A stretch of 64,000 bases of DNA. It comes from CAYMUL01 sp964393605. GTDB lineage: Bacteria; Bacteroidota; Ignavibacteria; Ignavibacteriales; Ignavibacteriaceae. A program made the translations under genes and the position numbers. The stretch lies in contig CAYMUL010000007.1 of NCBI GenBank assembly GCA_964393605.1, positions 80,572-144,571 on the forward strand, written 5' to 3'. This document shows positions 23,356 to 32,060 of this stretch, in pieces; positions within the stretch are counted from its first letter, which is position 1; the number at the start of each line of letters is the position of its first letter. The notes below the pieces were generated by a model, which worked only from the letters and a program-made list of their open reading frames with translations, was not told the DNA's origin and made no database searches.

Positions 23356-25800
23356 TCAGTTGATGTCTTTCAATTTTCGAATTGCCTGCGCAAGTTGATT
23401 TCTCACAACGTTTCTTCGATCTTCTTTATAAATTTTTTCTAATTGTGGCAGAAATTGTTTCGCATCGAGTTCAGCCAATAATTCTGCGGCTTTGATGCGT
23501 GTTCTGAAATATGGATTTTCAAGAGCCCCTGCAATTATGCTTAAAACTTTTTGTCGCTCTGTTTCGACAAACATTTTTACAAAGTCAAGAATTACAATAT
23601 CTTGAAGGTGCATATCACCGTTGCTGTATTTGTATCTCAAGTATTCAGTTGCCAAATCAAGTGCTTTGGGATTTTTCATTGCTTTGAAACCTTCAAAAAT
23701 TCCTCGTCGAATAATATTTCGGTGTGAATTTGTTTTCAATTCTTTTACGAGTATATCGAACGATTCTTCAAAATTCATTTTGCCAATCGCCTCCATACAT
23801 GCTGATCTGATATAATGATTTTTTTCTTTTGAGTATAAGAGTTTTAATTCATTGAAGATTGTTTTATCGGGGAAATCACCAATCGCACGGATAGCCGCTT
23901 CCCGCACTCGCGCATCTTGATCATTCATAAGCTGTAAAATAATTTTTTTGCAAAAAACAGCCGCTTCGGTTTTCAAGTGAGTGGATGCCAAACTAACAAT
24001 TTCTATTTTAACTCCCCAAAAAATATTGTCAAAGGAATCATCCGAAAGTTTTTCGAGTACAGAGAATAGTTCGGTTGCATCGTTATAATTTTTTATGTTT
24101 CGTAAAGAATTAATCTGCGTGTAGATGTCATTACTCAAATTAAAATTACTGAGATGATAATTCATTCCAACGGTGGGCGTGAGGATTTTGCACGGTACAA
24201 CCCCGCCTGAATTAATCTCAATTGCATCGAATAGGGAAGTAATCGGCAGTAAAAATTTTTCTTCTTGCCGGCTAATCTTAATAATTAAAGTAGTGTCAAC
24301 TTCGTAACCGATAATTCTGATTGGCAAATTAAATTGAAATGCTTCTCTCATCTTTTTTTCGTTTTGAATTTGCTTTACGTTCATCTCAATTTTTCCAAAA
24401 TCTTCCATGATGTATTCGATTTCTAAGTGAGGATAACCGAACTCATAAACCCACTGTTCAAAAAATAATTTCAAATCAACACTCAAGGTTTTTTCAAAAC
24501 TTTTTCTCAAGTCTTCTGTTACTACATTTTTGTTTTGAAATTCTTGAAGATAATTCTTCATCGCAAAATCAAAATTAGATTCCCCTAATTCATAACGAAG
24601 CAAATTTAAAATCGAAGCACCTTTATCATAAGCTTTGCCATCAAGCATTTCAATCGGAATGTTTTTATTTAGTTTAGTACTATCAATCTTACCATTCGAT
24701 TCGGCAAAGTAACTATCCTGAGTTTGTAACATTGAGTAAAAATATTCGTCATCGCCGTATTCATCACGGTACCAAAGCAATTCATAAAAAGTTGTAATGC
24801 CTTCGTTCAGCCAGATATGATCCCAAGTTTTGCAAGTAACTAAATCGCCAAACCACTGATGCGCCATCTCGTGAGCAATCAAAGGTTCTGCGGAATAATT
24901 TGGAATTGCATTTTCATCATGCAAAATTCTTCTGTTCAAAGTAGTGGTTGTAACATTTTCCATTCCGCCCCATTCGAAATCTTGTACTGTCGTTTGCGCG
25001 TATCGTTTGTAAGGATAGGGGAGAAGTTTTTTAGAAAAGAATTTCATCATGTTAGAAGTTTTTCCAAAAAAATATTTGTAGTTCGGTGCCCACTCCTTCG
25101 GAATGTTGTATTCAAGCGTTGTGAATTCCGTAGCTTCTGTGATAGTTGCAAAATCTCCGACGACAACAGAAAGCAAATATGGCGCGAAAGATTTTTTCAT
25201 CTGCCAATGAAAAACTTGTTTATCATTTTGATTTTTTTTACCGATTAATTCACCGTTTGAAATTGCAACCAACTCCTTCGGAACAGTAACAAAAACTTCC
25301 GCAGTAATTTTGTCATCGGGAAGATCATAAAAGGGAATCCAATTGCGGTTGTGAATATCTTGCCCTTGCGTCCATATTTGATAAAGAATTTCGGGAATCG
25401 CGCTTGTCGGTTTGAAAAAATACAACCCTTGTTTTGGTTGGGATTGATACTCAATTGTAATTGTGGTTGTATCATTCTTCGAGATTGATTTTTCAAAATT
25501 GATGTAAAGATGATTTTGGTCGGACGAAAAACTGAGCGGTTGATTTTTGTAGAGAACTTTTTTTACTTCTGTTGATTTGGAATGCAGCGTCAGTTTCGAA
25601 AAATTATTTTTCAAGGGAGCGAAAGTAAGATCAAGATTTCCGAAAACGGTTTCGTTTTCAAAATCGAAATCTAAATTTAATCGTGCATGAATTTGATCGT
25701 AATCTCGCGTTTGTTCGTTCAGAAATGAAACTGTGTCCGTTTGAGTGAAAGAAACAGTTGCAAGAAGAAATAATCCGAACAAAATTTGTTTTAATGACAT
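23356..25800 (-). CDS. M1 family aminopeptidase with C-terminal HEAT repeats
   Basis: 814 aa, signal peptide ~1-20. The N-terminal beta domain (~25-215) is followed by the catalytic domain: substrate motif GGMEN (278-282), zinc site H310-E311-x2-H314 with E333 as third ligand in WLNEGITTFYE. From ~560 onwards the protein consists of HEAT-like helical repeats (ARVREAAIRAIGDFPD, HYIRSACMEAIGKMNF, TRIKAAELLAELDAKQ, RNVVRNQLAQAIRKL). It should remove N-terminal residues from peptides outside the cytoplasm. Monocistronic by position; a 94-bp gap separates it from the symporter gene behind it. Confidence 0.93.
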   Translation of the reverse strand: MSLKQILFGLFLLATVSFTQTDTVSFLNEQTRDYDQIHARLNLDFDFENETVFGNLDLTFAPLKNNFSKLTLHSKSTEVKKVLYKNQPLSFSSDQNHLYINFEKSISKNDTTTITIEYQSQPKQGLYFFKPTSAIPEILYQIWTQGQDIHNRNWIPFYDLPDDKITAEVFVTVPKELVAISNGELIGKKNQNDKQVFHWQMKKSFAPYLLSVVVGDFATITEATEFTTLEYNIPKEWAPNYKYFFGKTSNMMKFFSKKLLPYPYKRYAQTTVQDFEWGGMENVTTTTLNRRILHDENAIPNYSAEPLIAHEMAHQWFGDLVTCKTWDHIWLNEGITTFYELLWYRDEYGDDEYFYSMLQTQDSYFAESNGKIDSTKLNKNIPIEMLDGKAYDKGASILNLLRYELGESNFDFAMKNYLQEFQNKNVVTEDLRKSFEKTLSVDLKLFFEQWVYEFGYPHLEIEYIMEDFGKIEMNVKQIQNEKKMREAFQFNLPIRIIGYEVDTTLIIKISRQEEKFLLPITSLFDAIEINSGGVVPCKILTPTVGMNYHLSNFNLSNDIYTQINSLRNIKNYNDATELFSVLEKLSDDSFDNIFWGVKIEIVSLASTHLKTEAAVFCKKIILQLMNDQDARVREAAIRAIGDFPDKTIFNELKLLYSKEKNHYIRSACMEAIGKMNFEESFDILVKELKTNSHRNIIRRGIFEGFKAMKNPKALDLATEYLRYKYSNGDMHLQDIVILDFVKMFVETERQKVLSIIAGALENPYFRTRIKAAELLAELDAKQFLPQLEKIYKEDRRNVVRNQLAQAIRKLKDIN

Positions 25801-25894
25801 TTAGCACCTCTTTGAAAAAAATATTATTGGCTCGCAAAATAAAATATTATTGTGCGTTGGGAAAAATTTATGTAAAAAAAAATCTTTGAGTAGC

Positions 25895-27352
25895 TCAAAG
25901 CACTAATGGTACAATGAAGTAAGTGAATAACGTGATCAAAATAATTGCGGAGAAATTTAACCAGATTCCCGTTTTTATCATGTCTGAAATCTTAACTCGT
26001 TGGCTACCGAAAACGATTGCGTTCGGGGGAGTTGCAACAGGCATCATAAACGCCATTGATGCGGCTATTGTTGCGGGTAGCATCATCAATACGGGATCAA
26101 CTTCAATTGCTTGGGCGATTGAACCGAGTATCGGCAGCACCATTTCGGATGTTGCAGTGTTACTTGTTAACTCGGTTAAAAAAGTAATCACCGTTGTAAC
26201 AGAGAAAATCGAAGCGAAAGATGAAACGCCTCTCAAGTCTTCAAATTTTTTTCCGATGAATTCTGATAAACCGCTTTCGACAAATCCGTTTGCAAGCGCA
26301 AATCCTCCGCCGAAGAGTAGTATCACATCCCACGGAATTTTTTGAAACACGTGAACATCGAGTAATTTTTGATTTTCTTTTTTAGCCGGAAAGACGAAGA
26401 GTAAAATCGCAATGAAAATTGCTACGGTACCGTCGTTCACAAATTTTGAATTTAAAAGCAAATTTCCCCAACCGGGAATTGTAAAAAATCCCAAATTAAT
26501 TTCACTTCTAAAAATCCACAGCAAAGCCGCAGTTATGAAAAATATCTGTACAACTTTTTCTTCAAAACTTTTTTTGCCAAGTGCGTGATATTGTTGCTGG
26601 ATTAAATTTTTATCCAGCGAAAAATTTTCATTCTTTTTTAAGTAAAGATTGACAAGAATTTTCCACGCAACAACCATCAAAATTATTGCGAATGGAAAAA
26701 AAATAATTAACCACTGCGCAAAAGTTATCTCGGGTGAATCGGGAAACATGATATGAAAAATTCTTTGATACGATAAATTCGGCGGCGTTCCGATGAGCGT
26801 TGCAACCCCGCCAATAGAGCATGAATAAGCAATGCCGAGCATGATTGCAGTAGAGAATTTTGAAATCTTCTCGGATGAAAATTCTTTTTCGAGGTGATGA
26901 ATAATGGCTAAACCGATCGGTAACATCATCACTGCTGTTGCTGTATTGGAAATCCACATCGAAAGAAATCCCGAGGCGCACATAAATCCCAATATTATTT
27001 TTTGTGGATTAACGCCGAGAAGTAAAATAATTTTTAGGGCAATACGTTTGTGAAGATTCCATTTTTCCATCGCTAAGGCGAGAAGAAATCCGCCGAGGAA
27101 AAGAAATATGGTTGAGTTAATGTATGATTGCGAAATTTTTTCTCCGGAAGAAATTCCGAAGAGGGGAAAGAGGACAATTGGGAGAAGTGCTGTTGCCGCA
27201 AGAGGAATCGCCTCGGTAATCCACCATACTGCCATCAATGCGGCAATGGCGGACATGTAATAAATTTTTTCCGTTTCTTGCGGTGCTGAAATGTAGAACA
27301 GGACAAACAGCAAAAGCCCGAGCGATAATCCTATAAATTTTATTTTCTTCAC
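25895..27352 (-). CDS. DASS/SLC13 family sodium:anion symporter
   Basis: 485 aa, about 11-13 hydrophobic segments. Both copies of the family's Ser-Asn-Thr signature are present: FLSMWISNTATAVMMLP (~130-147) and LTELTSNTATSEMVLPIL near residue 390, which form the substrate and sodium sites. The C-terminal MPVATPPNAIVFGS segment is also diagnostic. It should import di- or tricarboxylates (or sulfate) with sodium across the inner membrane; the precise substrate cannot be decided. Confidence 0.9.
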   Translation of the reverse strand: MKKIKFIGLSLGLLLFVLFYISAPQETEKIYYMSAIAALMAVWWITEAIPLAATALLPIVLFPLFGISSGEKISQSYINSTIFLFLGGFLLALAMEKWNLHKRIALKIILLLGVNPQKIILGFMCASGFLSMWISNTATAVMMLPIGLAIIHHLEKEFSSEKISKFSTAIMLGIAYSCSIGGVATLIGTPPNLSYQRIFHIMFPDSPEITFAQWLIIFFPFAIILMVVAWKILVNLYLKKNENFSLDKNLIQQQYHALGKKSFEEKVVQIFFITAALLWIFRSEINLGFFTIPGWGNLLLNSKFVNDGTVAIFIAILLFVFPAKKENQKLLDVHVFQKIPWDVILLFGGGFALANGFVESGLSEFIGKKFEDLRGVSSFASIFSVTTVITFLTELTSNTATSEMVLPILGSIAQAIEVDPVLMMLPATIAASMAFMMPVATPPNAIVFGSQRVKISDMIKTGIWLNFSAIILITLFTYFIVPLVL

Positions 27353-27398
27353 AAACTTAAAATAGGTTGAATAATTTAAAATTCATATTCGATAATTT

Positions 27399-27428
27399 TT
27401 ATGATTCACAATTTATTTTCTAACTTTG
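27399..27428 (+). promoter_or_regulatory. candidate promoter of coaD
   Basis: TAACTTTG at 27421-27428 matches the Bacteroidota -7 element; 19 bp upstream the -33 triplet reads TTA instead of TTG. It lies 90 bp before the coaD start. Partial match only. Confidence 0.4.
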
Positions 27429-27517
27429 ACGCGCAAATTATATTCACTATTAATTGAAGATGCGCAAAAAAATATTTCTTATTTATTTCCCATAAATTTT
27501 TTGGTTGAATAATTGAC

Positions 27518-28006
27518 ATGAAAAAAATAGCAATATATCCGGGAACATTTGATCCGGTTACAAACGGACACATCGATATTGTCGATAGGGCAATCGAAAT
27601 GTTTGATAAAGTGATTGTAACTGTTGCAAAAAATCCAGGCAAGTCGCCAATGTTCACTTTGGATGAAAGATTGGAAATGTTGAGAGACAGCTTGAAAGAT
27701 TATCCTAAAGTTTCGGTAGATTCTTTCTATGGTTTGATTGTCGATCATGCTCACGAAGTCGGTGCATCGGCAATTATCAGAGGTTTGAGAGCGGTGAGTG
27801 ATTTTGAATATGAATTTCAAATGGCGTTGATGAACAGAAAACTTGCAAGCGATATAACGACTGTTTTTCTCATGCCGAACGAAAAATATACTTACTTAAA
27901 TTCTACAATAATACGAGGGCTTGCCGGCTTTGATGCCGACGTGCGTGAATTCGTCCCGGATATTGTCAGAAAAATGTTAAAGAAAAAATTTGGAAAGAAA
28001 AAATAA
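27518..28006 (+). CDS. coaD: phosphopantetheine adenylyltransferase
   Basis: 162 aa, usual length. It transfers AMP from ATP to 4'-phosphopantetheine in coenzyme A synthesis. The nucleotidyltransferase signature YPGTFDPVTNGHIDI is at residues 7-21, with RGLRAVSDFEYEFQMALMNR and a second signature YLNSTIIRGLAGF further on. An aminotransferase gene follows after 11 bp. Confidence 0.97.
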   Translation: MKKIAIYPGTFDPVTNGHIDIVDRAIEMFDKVIVTVAKNPGKSPMFTLDERLEMLRDSLKDYPKVSVDSFYGLIVDHAHEVGASAIIRGLRAVSDFEYEFQMALMNRKLASDITTVFLMPNEKYTYLNSTIIRGLAGFDADVREFVPDIVRKMLKKKFGKKK

Positions 28007-28017
28007 TTAGGAGTAGT

Positions 28018-29211
28018 TTGAGTTTATCAAATTTAATTTCATCTGTTGAAGAAAGCAGAACTTTATCCGTAACGGGATTAATAAAAAAATTAACGGCAGA
28101 AGGGAAAGATGTTATCAGTTTTTCCGCAGGCGAACCCGATTTTCCTACACCCGATTTCATTAAACAAGCGGCGATAAAAGCGATTAATGAAAATTATACA
28201 TACTATACGCCAAACGAAGGTTCACCCGCATTAATAAATGCAATCGTGAATAAATTCAAAAACGAAAATGATCTTAACTTCGAAGCAAAAAATATTTTAG
28301 TTTCAAGCGGTGCAAAACACTCCATCTATAACATTCTGATGGCACTTTGCAATCCCGCGGATGAAGTTATCTTTCAATCGCCGTATTGGGTAAGCTATCC
28401 CGAAATGGTAAAACTTGCGCAGGCAAAATCTGTAATCATCAATTCAGATGCGAAAAGTAATTTCAAAATCACTCCGTCTCAATTACGAAATGTTTTAAGT
28501 GATCGAACAAAAGTGTTCATATTCAATTCACCTTCAAACCCAACCGGCGCAGTGTACAGCAAGGATGAAATTCTCGCGCTTGCTGATGTATTAAAAGAAA
28601 GTAAATGTTTTATCATCTCCGATGAGATTTATGAAAAAATTCTTTATGATGATGCAAAACATTTTTCAATTGGTGCGATAGATTATTTACGAGAGAGAAC
28701 AATTACCGTCAACGGACTGAGCAAAGCGTACTCGATGACGGGCTGGCGGATCGGTTATGCCGGCGGTCCGGCTGATGTAATAAAACTTGCTCGCAATCTG
28801 CAAAGCCATTCCACTTCGAATGCTGTTTCAATATCACAGGCGGCTTCGGTCGCGGCTCTCACTATTGTGAATGATGAAGTTGAAAAAATGGTTAAAGAGT
28901 TTTCTTCTCGAAGAAATTTTCTCGTGAAAAAATTAAATGAGATTGATGGCATACTTTGCCCGAATCCTGCCGGCGCGTTCTATGTTTTCTTTGACGTTAG
29001 TACAACTTTCGGTAAAAATTTTGAGGGAGAAAAAATTACAGACTCGACAAGTTTTTGCAATTTTCTTTTAAAAACCGCAAATGTCGGGCTCGTACCGGGA
29101 ATCGCTTTCGGTGATGATAATTGCGTACGGATGTCTTATGCTTGTTCGGTCAAAGATTTAGAAGAAGGTGTGCGCCGAATAAAAAATGCACTCGCATCTT
29201 TAGGTGCTTAA
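28018..29211 (+). CDS. aspC: aspartate aminotransferase, class I/II (Ib type)
   Basis: 397 aa, PLP fold type I. Substrate-binding N-terminal region ISFSAGEPDFPTPDFIK; cofactor-binding FNSPSNPTGAVYS and FIISDEIYEKILYDD; Schiff-base lysine K236 in NGLSKAYSMTGWRIGYAGG; C-terminal Arg in DNCVRMSYACS. Converts aspartate and 2-oxoglutarate to oxaloacetate and glutamate; related enzymes also use prephenate or other substrates, so specificity is inferred. The start is TTG at 28018, supported by TAGGAG 5-10 bases upstream and the short gap to coaD. Confidence 0.93.
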   Translation: MSLSNLISSVEESRTLSVTGLIKKLTAEGKDVISFSAGEPDFPTPDFIKQAAIKAINENYTYYTPNEGSPALINAIVNKFKNENDLNFEAKNILVSSGAKHSIYNILMALCNPADEVIFQSPYWVSYPEMVKLAQAKSVIINSDAKSNFKITPSQLRNVLSDRTKVFIFNSPSNPTGAVYSKDEILALADVLKESKCFIISDEIYEKILYDDAKHFSIGAIDYLRERTITVNGLSKAYSMTGWRIGYAGGPADVIKLARNLQSHSTSNAVSISQAASVAALTIVNDEVEKMVKEFSSRRNFLVKKLNEIDGILCPNPAGAFYVFFDVSTTFGKNFEGEKITDSTSFCNFLLKTANVGLVPGIAFGDDNCVRMSYACSVKDLEEGVRRIKNALASLGA

Positions 29212-29320
29212 AGATGTGTGTGTCGCACAACTGCAACTGAAAAAAGTCTCATTGTTGCACAATTGCGACAAATATTTGTGAGGGAAAAAAAGTATTCAAA
29301 AATTAGTTAAAACTAAAACA

Positions 29321-29350
29321 TTGAATTGTAAATTTTTGGCATTAACTTTG
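29321..29350 (+). promoter_or_regulatory. Bacteroidota-type promoter
   Basis: TTG (29321-29323), 19-bp spacer, TAACTTTG (29343-29350): an exact match to the TTG-N19-TAnnTTTG pattern known for the primary sigma factor of Bacteroidota. It lies 50 bp before the start of the outer-membrane-type gene. Confidence 0.75.
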
Positions 29351-29399
29351 CCGCGTGTTGTAAAAAAATTAATTCACTAATAAAAAAAACGGAGAAAAA

Positions 29400-30470
29400 A
29401 TGCGTAGACTTTCTTTAATAGTAATAACATTCTTCTTTAGCTTTGGGATATTACAAGCTCAAACATTGGAAGAAACACTCGGATCCCTTTCGGCGGATGC
29501 CGCAAAAGCATATGTATCACCAATCGTATCAGGTTTTGGTGCGAACTTAAATTCTGGATGGGTTCATAGAGCACCGAAAGCTAAATTCCTTGGATTTGAT
29601 TTGGAGTTTGGTTTAGTTGTAATGGGAACACTTTTCGGAGATGATAATAAAACTTTTTCATCAACAGGTTCATTCAAATTCAGCCAGGCGCAGGCAACTG
29701 AATTAGCAAATCAAAATCCACTGCTTGCCGCAAATGCTATTGCAAGAGATCAAGTAGTCAATCAAATTACAGCTCAAAGTTTCAATCTTGGTATAAGTGG
29801 AGCGACTATTGTCGGTTCAAAAACTGATTCAATTAAAGTTGCATTTCAGCAGAAAACTTTTACAACTTCTGTTGGTAGCTTTGACGTTCCCGGCAAAAAT
29901 ATAGTTCTTCCTATTGGAGGGTTCTTGGAAGATATTCCTGCTCTTCCGCTTGCCGCACCACAATTAACCTTGGGAACGGTTTATGGAACTCAGTTATCAT
30001 TGAGATATTTACCGGATGTTGAAATCGATAAAGACCTTGGTAAATTCAAATATTCAGGATTTGGAATTCAACACAACCCGGGCGTTTGGTTTCCGAACCC
30101 GCTTCCTCTCGAAGTTGCAGTAGGATTCTTCACCCAATCAATGGAAGTCGGAACTATCTTCAAGAGTAGTGCCACTACATTCGGTGTTTTCGCAAGTAGA
30201 CAATTCGGACCCGGTGCGCTAAGTATTACTCCTTATGCCGGTTTCTGGATGGAGTCCTCAAAAATTGAAGTCGGTTATGATTTCGTTATTGAAGATACAC
30301 CTACTCCTGGCACAAATCAGGTTGTCCCCGTCAAATTTGAAGTTGAGGGAGATAACTCAACAAGAATTACAGTCGGCGCATCAATCAAGATTTTGATTGT
30401 CAATATTAATGTTGACTATAGCCTTGCTAAGTACAACACCGTAAGCGGTGGTTTAAGTTTTTATTTCTAA
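29400..30470 (+). CDS. secreted outer-membrane-type protein, DUF6588-like
   Basis: 356 aa with a signal peptide (~1-21, ending GILQAQ). It opens with YVSPIVSGFGANLNSGWVHRAPK, then FLGFDLEFGLVVMGT, features I associate with the DUF6588 family of Bacteroidota; the second half consists of alternating hydrophobic strands and ends in ...NTVSGGLSFYF, with a terminal aromatic residue as in outer-membrane beta-barrels. Probably a beta-barrel or barrel-associated protein; function unknown. It has its own promoter and a strong terminator, so it is a single-gene unit. GGAG binding site precedes the ATG. Confidence 0.75.
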   Translation: MRRLSLIVITFFFSFGILQAQTLEETLGSLSADAAKAYVSPIVSGFGANLNSGWVHRAPKAKFLGFDLEFGLVVMGTLFGDDNKTFSSTGSFKFSQAQATELANQNPLLAANAIARDQVVNQITAQSFNLGISGATIVGSKTDSIKVAFQQKTFTTSVGSFDVPGKNIVLPIGGFLEDIPALPLAAPQLTLGTVYGTQLSLRYLPDVEIDKDLGKFKYSGFGIQHNPGVWFPNPLPLEVAVGFFTQSMEVGTIFKSSATTFGVFASRQFGPGALSITPYAGFWMESSKIEVGYDFVIEDTPTPGTNQVVPVKFEVEGDNSTRITVGASIKILIVNINVDYSLAKYNTVSGGLSFYF

Positions 30471-30492
30471 TAGAAAAAAATGTTGACTAAAG

Positions 30493-30513
30493 AGCCGCCT
30501 CGTGCGGCTTTTT
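30493..30513 (+). terminator. rho-independent terminator
   Basis: AGCCGC (30493-30498) pairs with GCGGCT (30504-30509) around a 5-base loop, followed by five T. It lies 22 bp after the stop of the outer-membrane-type gene. Confidence 0.92.
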
Positions 30514-30591
30514 AGTTTTAAAAGATTCGTTGAAAGATGATTCTTCATTTTCTATATTGATGTTAAAATTGAAAGAACTCTTTTTCCATAC

Positions 30592-31341
30592 ATGATTTAT
30601 AAAAATAAACAAAATTTATTTTTTGTGGGATTGATTATTCTCTTCGCCATCATTCCCTCAAATAATTACCTGCCAAATTTGTGGCAGACTATTAACGCGC
30701 TCATGATACTCACGCAGGAGTATTCTTTATTCGCCAATCTTCTGTTCACTTTATCCGTTGTTTTACTTTCATTACTCGCCGCATTTCTTGTCAGCGTAAG
30801 TGTTACGCCTTTTTTTAATGTTGAAAATAAAACCGGTAACAACATTGCGAAATTTTTTAAAAAACTTGGCTCGCTGATGCCTCCGTTTCTATTCGGAGTG
30901 TATTTGATTTTAATTGCGCCAACTTCACCGTTCATAAATATTTTGTTCGGAATGATTGTCGCTTCCGCGCTGCAGACTCTATTTATTTCGAAAGCGGTTC
31001 GGAAGATTCCAAATCATTTTATTGAAACAGTTTCTACTTTCGGCAGCGATAAAAAGAAAAGTGTGCAAATTTTTCTTCGTTCACTTTCTCTGCCTCTCTC
31101 ATTTTCGTTCATGAAAAAATTGAACAGAATAATTTGGATTTATCTTCTCGTCTTTGAATTTATAAAGAACTTCGGAAGCGGAATCGGAACGATCATTCGC
31201 CTCGCATTCGAATATTGGAATGTTCCGATGCTTTTTGCCGCGAGTATTTCGATTACTTTTACAATTTTTCTTACTGATGTTACGATTTCGTTTCTCTCCA
31301 AAAGATTTTTTATAGAAGATCAGGAGGAGTTGTTTAAGTGA
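30592..31341 (+). CDS. ABC transporter permease, SsuC/TauC-like
   Basis: 249 aa with about six hydrophobic segments. The cytoplasmic EAA-like loop is recognisable as ETVSTFGSDKKKSVQIFLRS followed by LSLPLSF, in the pattern of nitrate/sulfonate/taurine-type permeases (BPD_transp_1). No substrate-binding protein gene is nearby. Its end overlaps the start of the ATPase-like gene. The importer's substrate is unknown. A weak promoter-like pair (TTG at 30530, TATATTG at 30553) lies upstream. Confidence 0.78.
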   Translation: MIYKNKQNLFFVGLIILFAIIPSNNYLPNLWQTINALMILTQEYSLFANLLFTLSVVLLSLLAAFLVSVSVTPFFNVENKTGNNIAKFFKKLGSLMPPFLFGVYLILIAPTSPFINILFGMIVASALQTLFISKAVRKIPNHFIETVSTFGSDKKKSVQIFLRSLSLPLSFSFMKKLNRIIWIYLLVFEFIKNFGSGIGTIIRLAFEYWNVPMLFAASISITFTIFLTDVTISFLSKRFFIEDQEELFK

Positions 31342-32060
31342 TGATTAAAATAAATGATTTTACTTTTAGCTATTCTTCCGAAAACGGACCTTCAAAGAAG
31401 ATTTTTTCAAACCTAAACTTTTCCATTGAAGCGAATGAATGGGTTGGCGTGCTTGCCCCGTACGGAGTCGGCAAATCCGCACTGCTTAAAACTATTGCAA
31501 ATATTTACGAACATGAAGGTCAACTTGAGTTCAATGGTTCTGAAAAAATTAAAACGATTTACATCCCATCGCAGCCAACATCATTCCAATGGCTGAGTGT
31601 GAAGGAGAATTTACGTCTCGCTAAAAAATTTACAACTGCTTTTACAGATGAGCGACTTCAAAATGTTATCGCTCAAGTTGGTTTGGAAGGATACGAAGAC
31701 CATTTTCCGCAAAGTATGAGTAAAGGTTTTAGATTTCGTATTAGTCTTGCACGGGCGATTTTATTACAACCGGATTTGCTCGCGCTCGATGAAATTCTTT
31801 CCGAGATGAATTCTCAAACAAAGTCAGAAATAATCGGTCTACTTCAAAAAATAAAAACTGAAAATTTTTTTTCGGTTCTCTATGGCTCCTCAAATGTTAG
31901 TGAAGTAATTTCAATTTGCGATAGGATAATTTTACTCGGCAGTAGTCCGGCACACATTCTTGGCGAAATGAAATTGTCGGGTGATTTTCAAATAGACCAA
32001 GAAAATGTTTTAGAGATGATTAGAAAATCTTTTCCCGACGAAAAGGGAATTCTTATCTGA
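31338..32060 (+). CDS. ABC transporter ATP-binding protein with degenerate motifs
   Basis: 240 aa. It has the overall ABC layout, but the motifs are altered: Walker A reads APYGVGKSALL (first Gly changed to Ala), the signature is SMSKGFRFRISLARAI instead of LSGGQ, Walker B LLALDEIL keeps Asp-Glu, and the switch His is replaced (LYGSSNVSEVI where THDxxEA is expected). ATP binding is plausible; normal hydrolysis is doubtful. GTG start at 31338 overlaps the permease stop by 4 bp; the ATG at 31341 is equally possible after GGAGGAG. It overlaps the carboxyltransferase start by 1 bp. Confidence 0.82.
   Translation: MMIKINDFTFSYSSENGPSKKIFSNLNFSIEANEWVGVLAPYGVGKSALLKTIANIYEHEGQLEFNGSEKIKTIYIPSQPTSFQWLSVKENLRLAKKFTTAFTDERLQNVIAQVGLEGYEDHFPQSMSKGFRFRISLARAILLQPDLLALDEILSEMNSQTKSEIIGLLQKIKTENFFSVLYGSSNVSEVISICDRIILLGSSPAHILGEMKLSGDFQIDQENVLEMIRKSFPDEKGILI

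Noticed and set aside
25923..26345. 140-codon open frame opposite the DASS symporter
   Set aside because: It is the antisense shadow of a clear membrane protein gene with conserved SNT motifs.
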